A stretch of 38,909 nucleotides of DNA, taken from QYQD01 sp040754095 (GTDB taxonomy: Bacteria; Desulfobacterota; QYQD01). Made by a program: the position numbers and the translations under genes. The notes beneath the pieces were generated by a model. It had not been told where the DNA came from and searched no databases. It saw only the letters and a list, made by a program, of their open reading frames with translations. The number at the start of each line of letters is the position of its first letter. Position 1 is the stretch's first letter. Below are positions 1 to 9,800 of this stretch, one piece after another. The stretch is taken from contig JBFMFO010000025.1 of NCBI GenBank assembly GCA_040754095.1, positions 1-38,909 of the forward strand, read 5' to 3'.

Positions 1-599
1 CAGAGGGAGACGGTAACGCACCAGCTTGCCTTTCAAATATGGCAGGTACGCATTACTTCGTCCATGCCCCGTAATGGCCTACTTTTAAACCGGCAATTCT
101 GGCCTGTTTTCTGACCGGCGGTAATAGGCGATCCCGTGTTCTTTATCCTTACCGTATAAGCCTTTAAATTTCTCGGGAATATCTGGCATTTTGCCCTGCT
201 TTGGGTAGGTTCCAGGCATTATTTTGTCACCTTCAAACGTTGCTCTAAGCACTTTATATTTTGTTATTCGAGGTTTTTAGAGAGACTTTAGAAAGTCCCG
301 AAATTTATCGTGCAGCCACGTCACCGATCCAGCATAACGTTATTCCCGCATACTGAAATTCGAAAGAGTGACCGCTCCATCTATTTCTTATTCGGCATTC
401 CTGTGACGTCTCATTAAAAACTCGTAACAATTCATAATCTACACCTATAAGATCTCGTATGCATTGTTGTGGTAGCTCGCGTTAACTAATCCCCGCCCAC
501 CTCATAACGCAGAATATAAAATCAGAATAACCATGTGCAGAATAAGTCCGAAATAGTGTAAAATACTTAGAGAGTTAATCACATTTACTTCAAAATTCG
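1..599. other. Gene-poor left edge, no confident gene
   Basis: No convincing complete gene is seen in these 600 bases. Two minus-strand open stretches deserve mention. One (219 down to 85) could encode a 44-residue peptide starting MPGTYPKQGKMPDIPEK. The other (480 down to 305) is open for 58 codons but is preceded directly by a stop and has no good start; its translation contains NRWSGHSFEFQYAG. Neither is recognised. They may be decayed remnants, and with the DUF72 scrap that follows they suggest a degraded stretch. Confidence 0.4.
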
Positions 600-686
600 A
601 TGACCGAAATCCGCATAGGCACTGCCTCCTGGACAGAACGCACGCTGGCTGACAGCGGTATGCCGGGTGCTTCTCTTGATATGTGA
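600..686 (+). pseudogene. N-terminal remnant of a DUF72 (YecE-like) protein
   Basis: An ATG at 600 opens a 28-codon frame whose first residues, MTEIRIGTASWTERTLADSG, match the typical start of DUF72/YecE-like proteins (I-R-I-G-T-[AS]-x-W). After about 20 residues the similarity ends and a stop follows at 684. A full family member has roughly 250 to 300 residues, so this is a truncated relic. The match is by eye to the family N-terminus only. A short unrelated peptide is possible but less likely given the run of matching residues. Confidence 0.5.
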
Positions 687-731
687 TTATTCTTATTTGC
701 AGGACGTAAATCCAAGATGACGGGAGATGTT

Positions 732-1673
732 ATGGCAGAAGGTCAATTCAAATCTTCGGACCTGCCCATAGTAGATGGCAGGACTTATCACCTGGACTTG
801 AGGCCGGAAGAGTTAGCAAAAAATATTATCATCGTCGGCGACCCCGACAGGGTTGCCTTTATTGCCGATGAGTTCCTTGGGACCAGAGAGATTGACAGGT
901 TTCATAGAGGTCTTCGAACAATAACCGGGTGTGTCAAAGAAACAGGCCAGAGGGTCTCCATTGTAACTTCAGGAATGGGTACCCCTTCTCTTGAGATTGT
1001 GCTCAATGAGATCGTTGCCTTAAACGAGAACGATTTCCATACGAAAAAAAGACGGGCGGAATATGAAACGCTGACCATAATCCGTGTAGGCACGTCCGGG
1101 GGCCTTCAACCGGATACGGAATTAGGGACGTCTATTATTACCGCTTATGCGGTCGGTCTGGATAATACCGGATTATTTTACAATGCCCCTTATCAAGAGA
1201 CCTTTAAAATGCTTGAAGCGGCAGTCAGACAATCCATTGACGGCGCTATTTCGGATCACTCGCGCTTTAAGGGGAAAATCTTCCCCTACGCATCGAAGGC
1301 GCATGAGGATGTTGTCGATGCCCTGGAACGGGAAGCCCGCAGGCTTGGCGTGCAATACAAAAAGGGGATCACGGTATCTAATTCAGGTTTTTTTGCCAAT
1401 CAAGGTCGAAGCATGTCCCGCGTACCGTCAACAGTACCGGGAATAGACGCCCTCCTCGCCTCTATGGACACAGGTATCAAAGGGCTTAAAGTAGAAAACA
1501 TGGAGATGGAGGCGAGTTTTCTCTTGTATTTCATGGGGGCTCTCGGGTACAGGGCAGGCGTTATTTGTCCTATTATTGATAAGCGGGACGATAATAAGTT
1601 CACATCTGAGTACGCACCGTATATAAAAGATGCGACGAAGGTGGCCCTGGGGGCCTTAAATGGACTTAAATAA
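732..1673 (+). CDS. Nucleoside phosphorylase (uridine/purine nucleoside phosphorylase superfamily)
   Basis: This is a cytosolic PNP/UDP-phosphorylase-family enzyme, expected to split nucleosides with phosphate into a base and ribose-1-phosphate for salvage. Visible family features are the N-terminal phosphate-loop segment IIIVGDPDRV, VTSGMGTPSLEIV, the central RVGTSGGLQ strand-loop, and the nucleoside-binding VENMEMEASFL near the C-terminus. I place the start at the ATG at 732 because GGGAG lies about six bases upstream. The in-frame ATG at 717 would add five residues but has only a distant AGGA. The length (313 residues) is somewhat longer than E. coli Udp (253) and suits the extended bacterial subgroup. 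Substrate preference cannot be read from the sequence. The DUF362 gene follows 50 bases downstream on the same strand. Confidence 0.9.
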   Translation: MAEGQFKSSDLPIVDGRTYHLDLRPEELAKNIIIVGDPDRVAFIADEFLGTREIDRFHRGLRTITGCVKETGQRVSIVTSGMGTPSLEIVLNEIVALNENDFHTKKRRAEYETLTIIRVGTSGGLQPDTELGTSIITAYAVGLDNTGLFYNAPYQETFKMLEAAVRQSIDGAISDHSRFKGKIFPYASKAHEDVVDALEREARRLGVQYKKGITVSNSGFFANQGRSMSRVPSTVPGIDALLASMDTGIKGLKVENMEMEASFLLYFMGALGYRAGVICPIIDKRDDNKFTSEYAPYIKDATKVALGALNGLK

Positions 1674-1723
1674 TGGCAACGGCCTCTCAATCTGACGGTT
1701 CACATGGCTGGTAATCTCAAAAT

Positions 1724-2518
1724 ATGAGCAAGGTCTTAGTCGCGAAGGGTAAGGACATAACCAGAAGGACGCTCATGGCCCTTAAGAGGCTTTCGCCCCG
1801 GCTCCCCCAAAAGGGATCAAAGATCCTCATAAAGCCCAACCTGGTTGACGCAAGATCAAAAGGCTCGGGTGCCATAACCAGGCCGGAGGTAGTTGAGGCG
1901 GTTATCCAATTTTTGGGCGACCGAAACTATCAGATTTATGTGGGGGAAGGGGCTGCGGTTTTCGATACACGGAGGTGCTTTGAGAAGGCTGACTATCTCT
2001 ATTTGGAGCGAGGATATGACATCAAGCTTGTAGATCTCAATCAAGGCGAATTTGTCAAAATACAGGTTAATGGCAGGCACTGGAAGGAGTTTGCTGTGGC
2101 AAAGATAGCCAAAGAGGCTGCCTACATAATCTCATCTCCGGTTCTCAAGCATCACCCTTTTCAGGTGACTCTGGCCCTCAAGAATATGATGGGGGTCCTG
2201 AAACCAGGAGCAAGCTGGCCCCTGAAATCCTATATACATAAAGAAGATAATCAGGAAATCTGGGCGGATCGACTGGTGGATCTGGTCTTTGAAGTGAAGC
2301 CGGACTTGGCGGTGATCGACGCAACCACGGGCATGTTTGGTTCCCATCTCTCCGGCAGGCTGAAACAGTTTGATTTGACGCTGGTAAGTGAAGACGTCCT
2401 GGCCTGTGACATTGTGGCAGCCGGGCTTCTGGGATACGAGAAGGTGTTTTACCTAGACCTTGCTCTCAAAAGGGGCCTGGGGATGGAGCCAACACAGGTA
2501 GAACGCATTTTTATTTAG
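1724..2518 (+). CDS. DUF362 domain-containing protein
   Basis: The 264-residue product matches the DUF362 family. It has an early ILIKPNLVDARSKGSGAITRPEVV block (split by variable residues), a GEGAAVFDTR loop, SSPVLKHHPFQVTLALKN, and a late DATTGMFGSHLSGR segment. Some family members carry a C-terminal ferredoxin-like 2[4Fe-4S] domain, but no CxxCxxC cluster occurs here, so this is the short form. The family's biochemical role is unknown to me. It lies 50 bases after the nucleoside phosphorylase in the same direction and may share its transcript. Downstream the gene style changes to the accessory GIY-YIG and intron region. Confidence 0.85.
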   Translation: MSKVLVAKGKDITRRTLMALKRLSPRLPQKGSKILIKPNLVDARSKGSGAITRPEVVEAVIQFLGDRNYQIYVGEGAAVFDTRRCFEKADYLYLERGYDIKLVDLNQGEFVKIQVNGRHWKEFAVAKIAKEAAYIISSPVLKHHPFQVTLALKNMMGVLKPGASWPLKSYIHKEDNQEIWADRLVDLVFEVKPDLAVIDATTGMFGSHLSGRLKQFDLTLVSEDVLACDIVAAGLLGYEKVFYLDLALKRGLGMEPTQVERIFI

Positions 2519-2656
2519 GTTACCAATTAATATTTGAATAGATTTTATCTTATTGTGTTATCAAGCAAATTCTTATACGATTACCCCTAATACAGAGTTC
2601 GACGGAAAAAGTCGAGTCGATATAATATATAATCTTGGACTACTGAGAAATGAATT

Positions 2657-3376
2657 ATGGATAAAGAGCACATAATAACTGAAATAAAAAGAACTGCCGA
2701 GACAAATGGCGGCGTTCCGCTTGGCACCGAGAGGTTCTTCGCGGAGACTGGAATCCGTCGCTCTGATTGGTACGGAAAATACTGGGCAAGATGGGGCGAC
2801 GCTCTTATTGAAGCAGGATATGAGCCTAATAAGTTGCAAGGAGCCTACGAAGATGAATGGATCATTGAAAAGCTTGTTTCTGTTACAAGGGAGTTGGGGA
2901 GATTCCCAACTACCGGCGATTTGCGATTGAAAGCGAGGCAAGAAAAAGACTTCCCAAGCCATAATGTCTTTAGCCGCGTGGGAAACAAGGCTGAGCTCAT
3001 TAAGAAGACAATAGAATACTGCACCAATAGAGATGGATTTGAGGACGTTCTCAACATCTGTCAGGCACTTCGAGTTGATACTCGCTTCGAATCTAATATC
3101 TCGGAGCAGGGACAGACTGACCTGGGATATGTCTACCTTATGAAGTCAGGAAAATACTACAAGATCGGCCGAACAAGCGCACTTGGTCGACGAGAATATG
3201 AATTAGGGATTCAGCTTCCTGATAAAGTCACAACTGTTCATACCATAAAAACTGATGATCCGCCCGGTATTGAGGCATATTGGCATAGGCGGTTTCAGGA
3301 TAGAAGAAAAAATGGTGAATGGTTTGAACTCACCTCGGAAGATGTCAAAGCCTTCAAGAGGCGGAAATTCATGTGA
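2657..3376 (+). CDS. GIY-YIG nuclease-family protein with homing-endonuclease-associated repeats
   Basis: The 239-residue protein appears modular. Residues about 5-56 and 66-118 look like two copies of the HNH/homing-endonuclease-associated repeat (compare IKRTAETNGGVPLG and VTRELGRFPTTGDL, each followed by a G-D/N-K alpha segment). Residues about 155-232 form a T5orf172/MUG113-type GIY-YIG domain: GYVYLMKSGKYYKIGRTS, then R-E-Y-E-L-G and the late WHRRFQDRRKNGEWFEL, which carries the conserved glutamate region. GIY-YIG proteins of this sort are DNA nucleases or DNA-binding regulators in phages and islands; the target here is unknown. Two overlapping TATAAT boxes at 2621-2633 give a possible promoter, but no good -35 is seen. 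The gene ends about 20 bases before a hairpin and 56 bases before a group II intron. Confidence 0.75.
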   Translation: MDKEHIITEIKRTAETNGGVPLGTERFFAETGIRRSDWYGKYWARWGDALIEAGYEPNKLQGAYEDEWIIEKLVSVTRELGRFPTTGDLRLKARQEKDFPSHNVFSRVGNKAELIKKTIEYCTNRDGFEDVLNICQALRVDTRFESNISEQGQTDLGYVYLMKSGKYYKIGRTSALGRREYELGIQLPDKVTTVHTIKTDDPPGIEAYWHRRFQDRRKNGEWFELTSEDVKAFKRRKFM

Positions 3377-3397
3377 CAGAGGCCCAACATGCCGCTC

Positions 3398-3420
3398 CAC
3401 GCCGACCGCTTCGCGGCGTG
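3398..3420 (+). repeat. GC-rich hairpin in the 5' exon of the group II intron
   Basis: CACGCCG at 3398 pairs perfectly with CGGCGTG ending at 3420 around a nine-base loop. An alternative inner pairing, CCGC/GCGG, also exists. The intron starts 12 bases further on. Class IIC introns recognise a stem-loop followed by a short IBS1 in the 5' exon, and this geometry fits. Just upstream is GGCCCAACATGCCGCTC, which resembles the R'' side of an integron attC site, but no matching right half is seen. Confidence 0.5.
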
Positions 3421-3432
3421 TGAGATCATCGT

Positions 3433-4045
3433 GTGTGCCGGGCATGGCACAGGACTATCGGGGTGAAAGTCCCCGAGCCAGGTTTTAGCGGAGCCGAAGG
3501 CTAGGAGAAGGACAAGGGCGTCATCGTGAGGTGGGGTCTGGAGGAAGTCCAATCCAAAAGTGCGGGGCGACGTACAGAAACCAGATTCGAGGTGTGGTAC
3601 ATCCGGGACGAGTTGGCACGTGACAACGAAGTCCTCCATCCGCGAGTGGGTGTGCTTTATAAATCTGGCGTTTACGCACGGAAAGCTCTGTGTCTTACCC
3701 CGGGAGGTCTCCCATGTTGCCCCGGGAAGTCGCGTGCGACGAAAATTGGCTGAGAGTTGAGCAACCGACTCTGATCGCATGGGAGAAGTCAGCAGAGGGC
3801 ATACTAGTCCGCCTAGGGCGGATGAAGGCCCGAACGGTTGAAGAGGCAAGTAGGCCCTGTGGCCAGTGTGAATAAAGCTGGCGGAAACGTAGCTGCTCGA
3901 AAGAGCGATGTTCATGTTGGGTAGAGGAGTCCGAACACCCGGTCGGCGGAAGTGCCGAAGTAATCAACCGAACCGCCGTGGTACGTGATCCGTATGCCCG
4001 GTGGTGTGGGAGGAGGGGAGTCGTGAGGCTCCCCCCTATCCCGAT
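3433..4045 (+). mobile_element. ORF-less group II intron (class IIC-like)
   Basis: The element starts with GTGTGCCGGGCATGGC, a GUGYG-type group II 5' end, followed by GGGGTGAAAGTCCCC and TTTAGCGGAGCCGAAGGC, typical of domain I. Around 3790, AAGTCAGCAGAGGGCATA is a segment I associate with bacterial intron RNAs upstream of the maturase gene. Domain V is near 3972-4007: ACCGCCGTG pairs with GGTGGT, and TACG with CGTA. Domain VI near 4008-4040 pairs GGGGAG with CTCCCC. The 3' end is CCCGAT at 4045. At about 613 bases there is no room for a reverse transcriptase, so mobility or maturation would need a maturase in trans. Class assignment rests on the 5'-exon hairpin and remembered consensus segments; exact ends are inferred. 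Confidence 0.78.
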
Positions 4046-4095
4046 TACTTATTTATAGCCGCCCCTGAGGACCCCCCCATAAGGAGGCATTATAG

Positions 4096-5391
4096 ATGTC
4101 AGAATCTATCATTGCAAATTCCTTTACTCAAGCTGTAACACAAAATCATTTTGACGAAGGGAAAAAATACTATTACCGCATAAATGCAGACAACTTGCAG
4201 TGCAAGATAGGCTCGGGCGAATGGGAATGGGTCCCCGGACCATATTACAGATGCAGAATAAAGAATGTCGCTGCTGACAATAACAGGGTATTTATTCTAA
4301 CCGCCCAAAATGAACTCTACTGGCGTTGTTTGAAAGAGGATTCGGCGAGTTGGGTGATATTCCTGCTTACGGTTCTCGAAATTCTTGGAGCGGGAATCGG
4401 TGATGAGTTTGCATGGCTGTTGATTGGGGATAATTTTAAAATCGAGGGAGAGCGGTATCCAGATTTGAGTACTTTCGCAAATGCCTACAGAACATGGGTC
4501 TTGGAGACACATGATACGCGGTGGAATAGGCTCGATAGAGGGATTAATGGTGACGATATCATTGATATCGCAGTTGGCCATTGGAATAATACAGTTGTGA
4601 CATACTACGCATTAATGAAATCGGGAAGAGTCATGTACCTTGACGAGGAACCTCTCATGCAAGAATGGGCGGAAGTGCGTGGAAGCAATAGACCTTCTTT
4701 CAATCAGAATAGCAGGATATGCGCTTCACATTCTGTGGTAGCGGCGACTAAAGGGGAGAAAATATATTGGATTAGGATTGACGCGCACAATCCTGATCAC
4801 TGGCCTTTTGGGCCATTCAATTTCAATTGGACTGAAGTGTGGCATGATTTACCTTTTCATGAAAGAGAGAATCATCCCGGTTGGCATTCTGTGGAGGCCC
4901 CGACATCTGGAATTGATGAATTTTTCATTGACGTTGGATGTGGAGCCCCCTGGCCGGTTCCAAAACCGAATCCCAATCCCCTATCTTTGACTATTCATGG
5001 TCTCGTTGCCGGGATTAGCGAGGAAATTGATGAGATAAGAGGAACGCATTCAGAAGTTGGTTTCCTGGGAGATATGCGTCCTAGCCTGCCACGCTATAAC
5101 TACCCGTTTTGCTGCGTTATTAAGCAGAGCAGCGACGGAAAATATAAACATCTCCTGGTCCCTCGGTCTGCAGAACGGGAAATTGAGTTCGCTCAATGGG
5201 AGGATGTCGATCTGAACCTTTGTATCGGTTATGTAGCAAATACCAATACAAAAGAACTACATTTGTCGTTATGCAGGTGGGGTAAGAAAATCCATCTTTC
5301 GAACAGAACAATGTACGATACGATTGAAGACGCCTTGGCCGATGGCTACAACGGTTGTTATTACTGCTTGCGAGAGTATCATACAGACTAA
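4096..5391 (+). CDS. Hypothetical protein, possible beta-propeller with C-terminal Cys pair
   Basis: I do not recognise this 431-residue protein. It has no signal peptide. It is rich in Trp, Tyr and aromatic beta-strand-like segments, such as YYYRINADNLQCKIGSGEW, IDIAVGHWNNTVVTYYALM and WIRIDAHNPDHW. This is what one sees in degenerate beta-propeller or tectonin-like proteins, but blades are not clear. The last 30 residues (TIEDALADGYNGCYYCLREY, then HTD) resemble the Cys-x2-Cys tail of Ada-type zinc-binding modules, where an acidic-Ala-x3-Gly-x2-x-Cys-x2-Cys pattern is common. Start: AAGGAGG lies 11 bases before the ATG. It sits alone between the group II intron and the efflux locus, so context gives no function. 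It is probably an accessory gene. Confidence 0.7.
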   Translation: MSESIIANSFTQAVTQNHFDEGKKYYYRINADNLQCKIGSGEWEWVPGPYYRCRIKNVAADNNRVFILTAQNELYWRCLKEDSASWVIFLLTVLEILGAGIGDEFAWLLIGDNFKIEGERYPDLSTFANAYRTWVLETHDTRWNRLDRGINGDDIIDIAVGHWNNTVVTYYALMKSGRVMYLDEEPLMQEWAEVRGSNRPSFNQNSRICASHSVVAATKGEKIYWIRIDAHNPDHWPFGPFNFNWTEVWHDLPFHERENHPGWHSVEAPTSGIDEFFIDVGCGAPWPVPKPNPNPLSLTIHGLVAGISEEIDEIRGTHSEVGFLGDMRPSLPRYNYPFCCVIKQSSDGKYKHLLVPRSAEREIEFAQWEDVDLNLCIGYVANTNTKELHLSLCRWGKKIHLSNRTMYDTIEDALADGYNGCYYCLREYHTD

Positions 5392-5474
5392 CCGGTGAGG
5401 GTTGAGACGAGCGGGACGCTTATAGGCCCACCGATTTTTTCATAAACTTTCAGCAGATCATCAAACAAAATAGC

Positions 5475-6884
5475 TTAGTCGCCGCCTCCGCCAAGCACCG
5501 CGTAAAGCCGCACCTGATTGGCGAGCTTGGCCAGGCGGAGCGAGATAAGCTTCTGTTGCGCGGCATAAAGGGATCGCTGCGCATCAAGGACGCCCAGGTA
5601 GCTGTCAATCCCCTTTGAATAGCGTTTTTCCGAGAGGCGATAGGTATCCGCCACGGCATTTGTCATGGATTGCTGGGCAAACACCTGCTCGTCCACCGTG
5701 CCTTGCACGGCAAGCGCATCGGCCACTTCCCTGAAGGCGGTCTGAATCGTCTTTTCATACTGAACCAGGGCAATTTCCCGTTCGGCCTTGCTGACCCTGT
5801 AAGCGGCCCAGGTTCGGGCGTCGAAAATCGGTATGGAGATCCGCGGGGCGAAGTTCCATGTGCCGGAGCCGGAGTCGAAAAGACCGGACAGATCGCCGCT
5901 GGCCGTCCCGGCCGAGGTGGTCAAGGAAATGCGCGGAAAAAAGGCGGCCCGGGCCGCGCCGACAAAGGCATACGCCCCCTTGAGCCGATGTTCCGCCGCG
6001 ATAATGTCCGGCCGGTTTAAAAGCGCCTCGGAGGACAGTCCCGCAAAAATTTCCTGGGGCGGATTAACGTCTGCCAGGTCTGTCGGCAGGAGAGCTTCCG
6101 GCACCGGAGAGCCGGCCAGAAGGTTTAAGGCATTTTGGTCCTGGGCCGCCATTTGCGTGAAGCGGGCGACATCTCCCCGGGCGGCATCTACCTGAGTCTG
6201 CGCCTGACGCAAGTCCAGTTCAGTGGCTAGGCCGACCTCGTATCGACGCCTTATTAAGTCATAGGCGGTCTGCTGGTTCATCAGGGTGGACCGGGCCAGT
6301 TTGAGATTTTCCAGGTCAGCGGCAAGGGTCAGGTACACCCTGGCGACCTCGGACACCAGCGCTATCTGCGCGCTGCGGCGGGCCTCAGCCGTGGCCAGGT
6401 ATTCTTCCAGCGCCTGGTCTTTCAGACTGCGGATACGGCCGAAAAAATCGATCTCCCAGGCGGCTATGCCCAGATCAATGCTGTATTGTTCGGTTGTTAT
6501 CGCGCCTCCGCCGGGGCCTACAAAATCTGAATAAATACGTTGCTTGGCTCCCTCTCCCACCGCATTGACTGCCGGGAACAACTCGGCTTGCTGAATGCCG
6601 TACAGTCCGCGCACCCTTTCCACATTCAGGGCGGCAAGCCGCAGGTCCCGGTTGTTATTCAGGGCCGTCTCGATAATCTTTTGAAGCTTTGGGTCGGTGA
6701 AAAATTCCTGCCACCCCAGCTCCAAGGCAGTCGGAGCGCCGGTCGCAGCTTTGATCTCCTGGTATGCCGCTCCGGTCGGCCATTCGGTCGAAACCGGCGC
6801 CTCCGGCCGGGTGTATTTCGGGGCCAGAGTGCAGCCGCCAAGGCAGACAAATGCGGCCAGGATCAATAACGTTTTTCTTGTCAT
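5475..6884 (-). CDS. Outer membrane efflux lipoprotein, NodT/OprM family
   Basis: This is the outer-membrane channel subunit of an RND tripartite pump. The N-terminus is a lipoprotein signal peptide with a lipobox (LGGC, Cys at residue 18) followed by TLAPKYTRPEAPV, the classic NodT/OprM opening. Two OEP repeats follow (roughly residues 60-250 and 275-460), with coiled-coil hairpin stretches such as LDLRQAQTQVDAARGDVARF and DSYLGVLDAQRSLYAAQQKL. The 469-residue length is normal. It starts one base after the stop of the RND pump gene, so the two are surely co-transcribed as the last cistrons of the TetR-controlled locus. The locus also has a second channel gene (TolC type), so this lipoprotein is the more likely dedicated partner of the pump. 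Confidence 0.93.
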   Translation of the reverse strand: MTRKTLLILAAFVCLGGCTLAPKYTRPEAPVSTEWPTGAAYQEIKAATGAPTALELGWQEFFTDPKLQKIIETALNNNRDLRLAALNVERVRGLYGIQQAELFPAVNAVGEGAKQRIYSDFVGPGGGAITTEQYSIDLGIAAWEIDFFGRIRSLKDQALEEYLATAEARRSAQIALVSEVARVYLTLAADLENLKLARSTLMNQQTAYDLIRRRYEVGLATELDLRQAQTQVDAARGDVARFTQMAAQDQNALNLLAGSPVPEALLPTDLADVNPPQEIFAGLSSEALLNRPDIIAAEHRLKGAYAFVGAARAAFFPRISLTTSAGTASGDLSGLFDSGSGTWNFAPRISIPIFDARTWAAYRVSKAEREIALVQYEKTIQTAFREVADALAVQGTVDEQVFAQQSMTNAVADTYRLSEKRYSKGIDSYLGVLDAQRSLYAAQQKLISLRLAKLANQVRLYAVLGGGGD

Positions 6885-6885
6885 A

Positions 6886-9800
6886 TCAACACACCTCCTG
6901 CGAACCCGCGGGGCCCGGATCGGATTCGGTGAGTTGCCGGCCCTGCTTCCCCTTGAACAGACGCTTTACCAGGACAAAGAAGAGGGGAATAAAAATGAGA
7001 TCGATGAACGTGGCGGAGAGCATTCCGCCGCAAACGGCGGTGCCGATGGCATTCATCGCGCCGGCGCCTGCGCCTGTGGAGATGGCCAGCGGCAGGACCC
7101 CGAAAAAGAAGGCCAGGGAGGTCATGATGACAGGCCGGAACCGTGTTTTTACGGCCCCAAGGGTTGCGTCGATAAGGCCGTCGCCGCGTCCCAGCCGTTC
7201 CTTTATGAACTGGATGATCAGGATGGCATTTTTTGTGGAAAGGCCGAGGGTGGTAAGGAATCCGATCTGAAAATAAACATCGTTGTGGAGGCCCCGAATG
7301 GAAGTGGCCAGTATTGCGCCTAATACACCCAGCGGCAGCATCAGCAGATTGACAAACGGGATGGTCCAGCTTTCGTACAGGGCAGCCACGCAAAGAAAGA
7401 TTACGAAGATGGAAAAGGCGTACAGGATAGGCCCTTGAGCCGTTGCCATCCGCTCCTGGTAAGACAGCCCGGTCCAGTCAAAGCCGATCCCCTGGGGCAG
7501 CTTTGCCGCGCTCTCTTCCATGGCGGCCATTCCCTCGCCGGTGCTGCGACCCGGGGCCGGTTCGCCCCAGATGTTGATGGAAGAGAAGGCGTTGTAGCGT
7601 TCCAGTTTGGGAGAACCCTGTGCCCACCTGCAGGAGGCAAAGGAAGAAAAGGGCACCATCTTGCCTACGTTGTTTCGCACATAGATTTTTTCCAGGTCCT
7701 TCGGCAGCATGCGATAAGGGGCATCCGCCTGGGCATAGACCTTTTTGACGCGTCCGGCCTGAATAAAGTCGTTGACATAGGCGCTGCCCAAGGCCGCCGC
7801 AATGGTATTGTGAATGGAGCTGATGGAAATCCCCAGCGCGCCGGCCTTGTCCCAATTGACGTCAATGTGGTATTCAGGCACATCTTCCATGCCGTTGGGT
7901 CGAACTCTGACCAGTCGTGAATCCTGGGCTGCCAGGCCGAGGAGCTGGTTGCGGGCTGCCATCAGTTTTTCGTGGCCCAGGCCGCCGCGATCCTGCAACT
8001 GGAAATCGAACCCGGTGGCCATCCCCAGTTCGATGACCGGCGGCGGCGGGAAGGCGAAGACCATGGCGCCTTTTATCTGTGAAAAGGCCTGCATGGCCCT
8101 GTCGGCGATGGCCTTGACCTTCAGGTCCGGCCGCCTGCGCAGATTCCAGTCCTTGAGCTTGACAAATCCCAGGGCCATATTCTGTCCCTGGCCGCCGAAA
8201 CTGATCCCGGCCACGGCCATGATGGATTCCACCCCGTCTTTCTCGTGCTCCATAAAATGGCTCCTCACCCTGTTCATGACCTTTTCAGTCTGCTCCAGTG
8301 TGGAACCGGACGGCAGCATGGCCTGCACCATCATGATACCCTGGTCCTCATCCGGGATATAGGATGTGGGCATCCGATAAAAAAGGAACCCTACCGCCGT
8401 CACAATCAGAAGGTATATAATCACGTACCGCGCTGTTTTTGAAAAGGAGCGGCCGACCACTCCCACATAGATGCCTCTGATCCGGACAAACACCCGATCA
8501 AATTGTCTGAAAAAGGGGCGCAAAAAAGAGACCGCATTATCTGCCGGTTCATGCCCGGCCGGTATCGGTTTAAGGAATAACGCGCAGAGGACCGGGGTCA
8601 GGATCAGGGCCACGACCACCGAAAGGAGCATGGCGGCGATGACGGTCACGGAAAACTGGCGGTAGAGGACCCCGGTGGAACCCTGGAAGAAGGCCATGGG
8701 GCCGAAGACCGCCGAGAGCACCAGGCCGATGCCGATCAGGGCGCTGGTAATCTCGTCCATGGACTTGGCCGTGGCCTCCCTGGGTGAAAGGCCCTCCTCG
8801 GCCATGATCCGTTCCACGTTTTCTACCACCACAATGGCGTCGTCCACCAATAACCCGATGGCCAGCACCATGGCGAACATGGTCAGCATGTTGATGGAAA
8901 AGCCGAAGGCCCCAAGAACTGCAAAGGTCCCCAGCAGCACCACCGGCACGGCGATGGTGGGGATAAGGGTGGCCCGGATATTCCCCATGAAAAGATACAT
9001 GATTACAAAGACCAGCAGGATCGCCTCGAACAGGGTCTTGACCACTTCGTCGATGGCCACCTTGGTAAATGGAGTGGTATCGTAGGGATAAATCACCTTC
9101 ATGCCGGAGGGAAAGTAACGGCTCATCTCCTCCAGTTTCTGTTTAACGGCTTTGGCCGTATCCAGGGCATTGGCGCCGGCAGCCTGGCGGATGGCCATGG
9201 CTGCGGAGGGCTTGCCGTTATATTTGGCCACGATATCGGAGCGCTCGGTCCCCAGTTCCGTCCGTCCGATGTCCCTGATGCGGACCACCGAACCGTCCGG
9301 ATTGGTACGGATGGGGACGGCGGCGAATTCCTCCGGGGTCTGGAGCAGATGCTGAACGATGATGGCGGTGTTCAGGCGTTGCCCCTCTACGGCCGGCGCC
9401 CCGCCTAACTGACCGGCGGAGACCTCGACGTTGTAGGTTTTGAGCGCCAGGATGACATCCTCAATGGTCAGGTTATAGCCGGTCAGCTTGTCGGGGTTGA
9501 CCCAGACCCGCATGGCGTACTGCGAACCGAAATTCTCGACTTCGCCCACCCCCGGCACACGGGACAATATCTTTTCCAGATTCGACTGGGCGTAGTCCCG
9601 CAGGTCGTCGCCGCTCATGCTGCCGTCTTCCGAAGTCAGCCCGACGATCATCAGCCAATTTCTGGTGGATTTGCTGACCTTGACGCCGGAGCGCTGCACC
9701 ACATCGGGAAGGCTGGCCATGGCGAGCTGCAGCTTGTTCTGCACCTTGGACCAGGCGATATCCGGATCTGTTCCCGGGGCGAAGGTCATCTCGACGCGGG

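Noticed and set aside
3381..3432. Complete integron attC site
   Set aside because: Only the left half and the central hairpin are seen; no matching right half on either side of the intron.
3295..3915. 206-residue minus-strand open frame
   Set aside because: It is antisense to the group II intron RNA and the end of the GIY-YIG gene; no family features.
6697..7323. Long plus-strand open frames across the efflux genes
   Set aside because: Antisense shadows of GC-rich RND and lipoprotein genes, with low-complexity translations.
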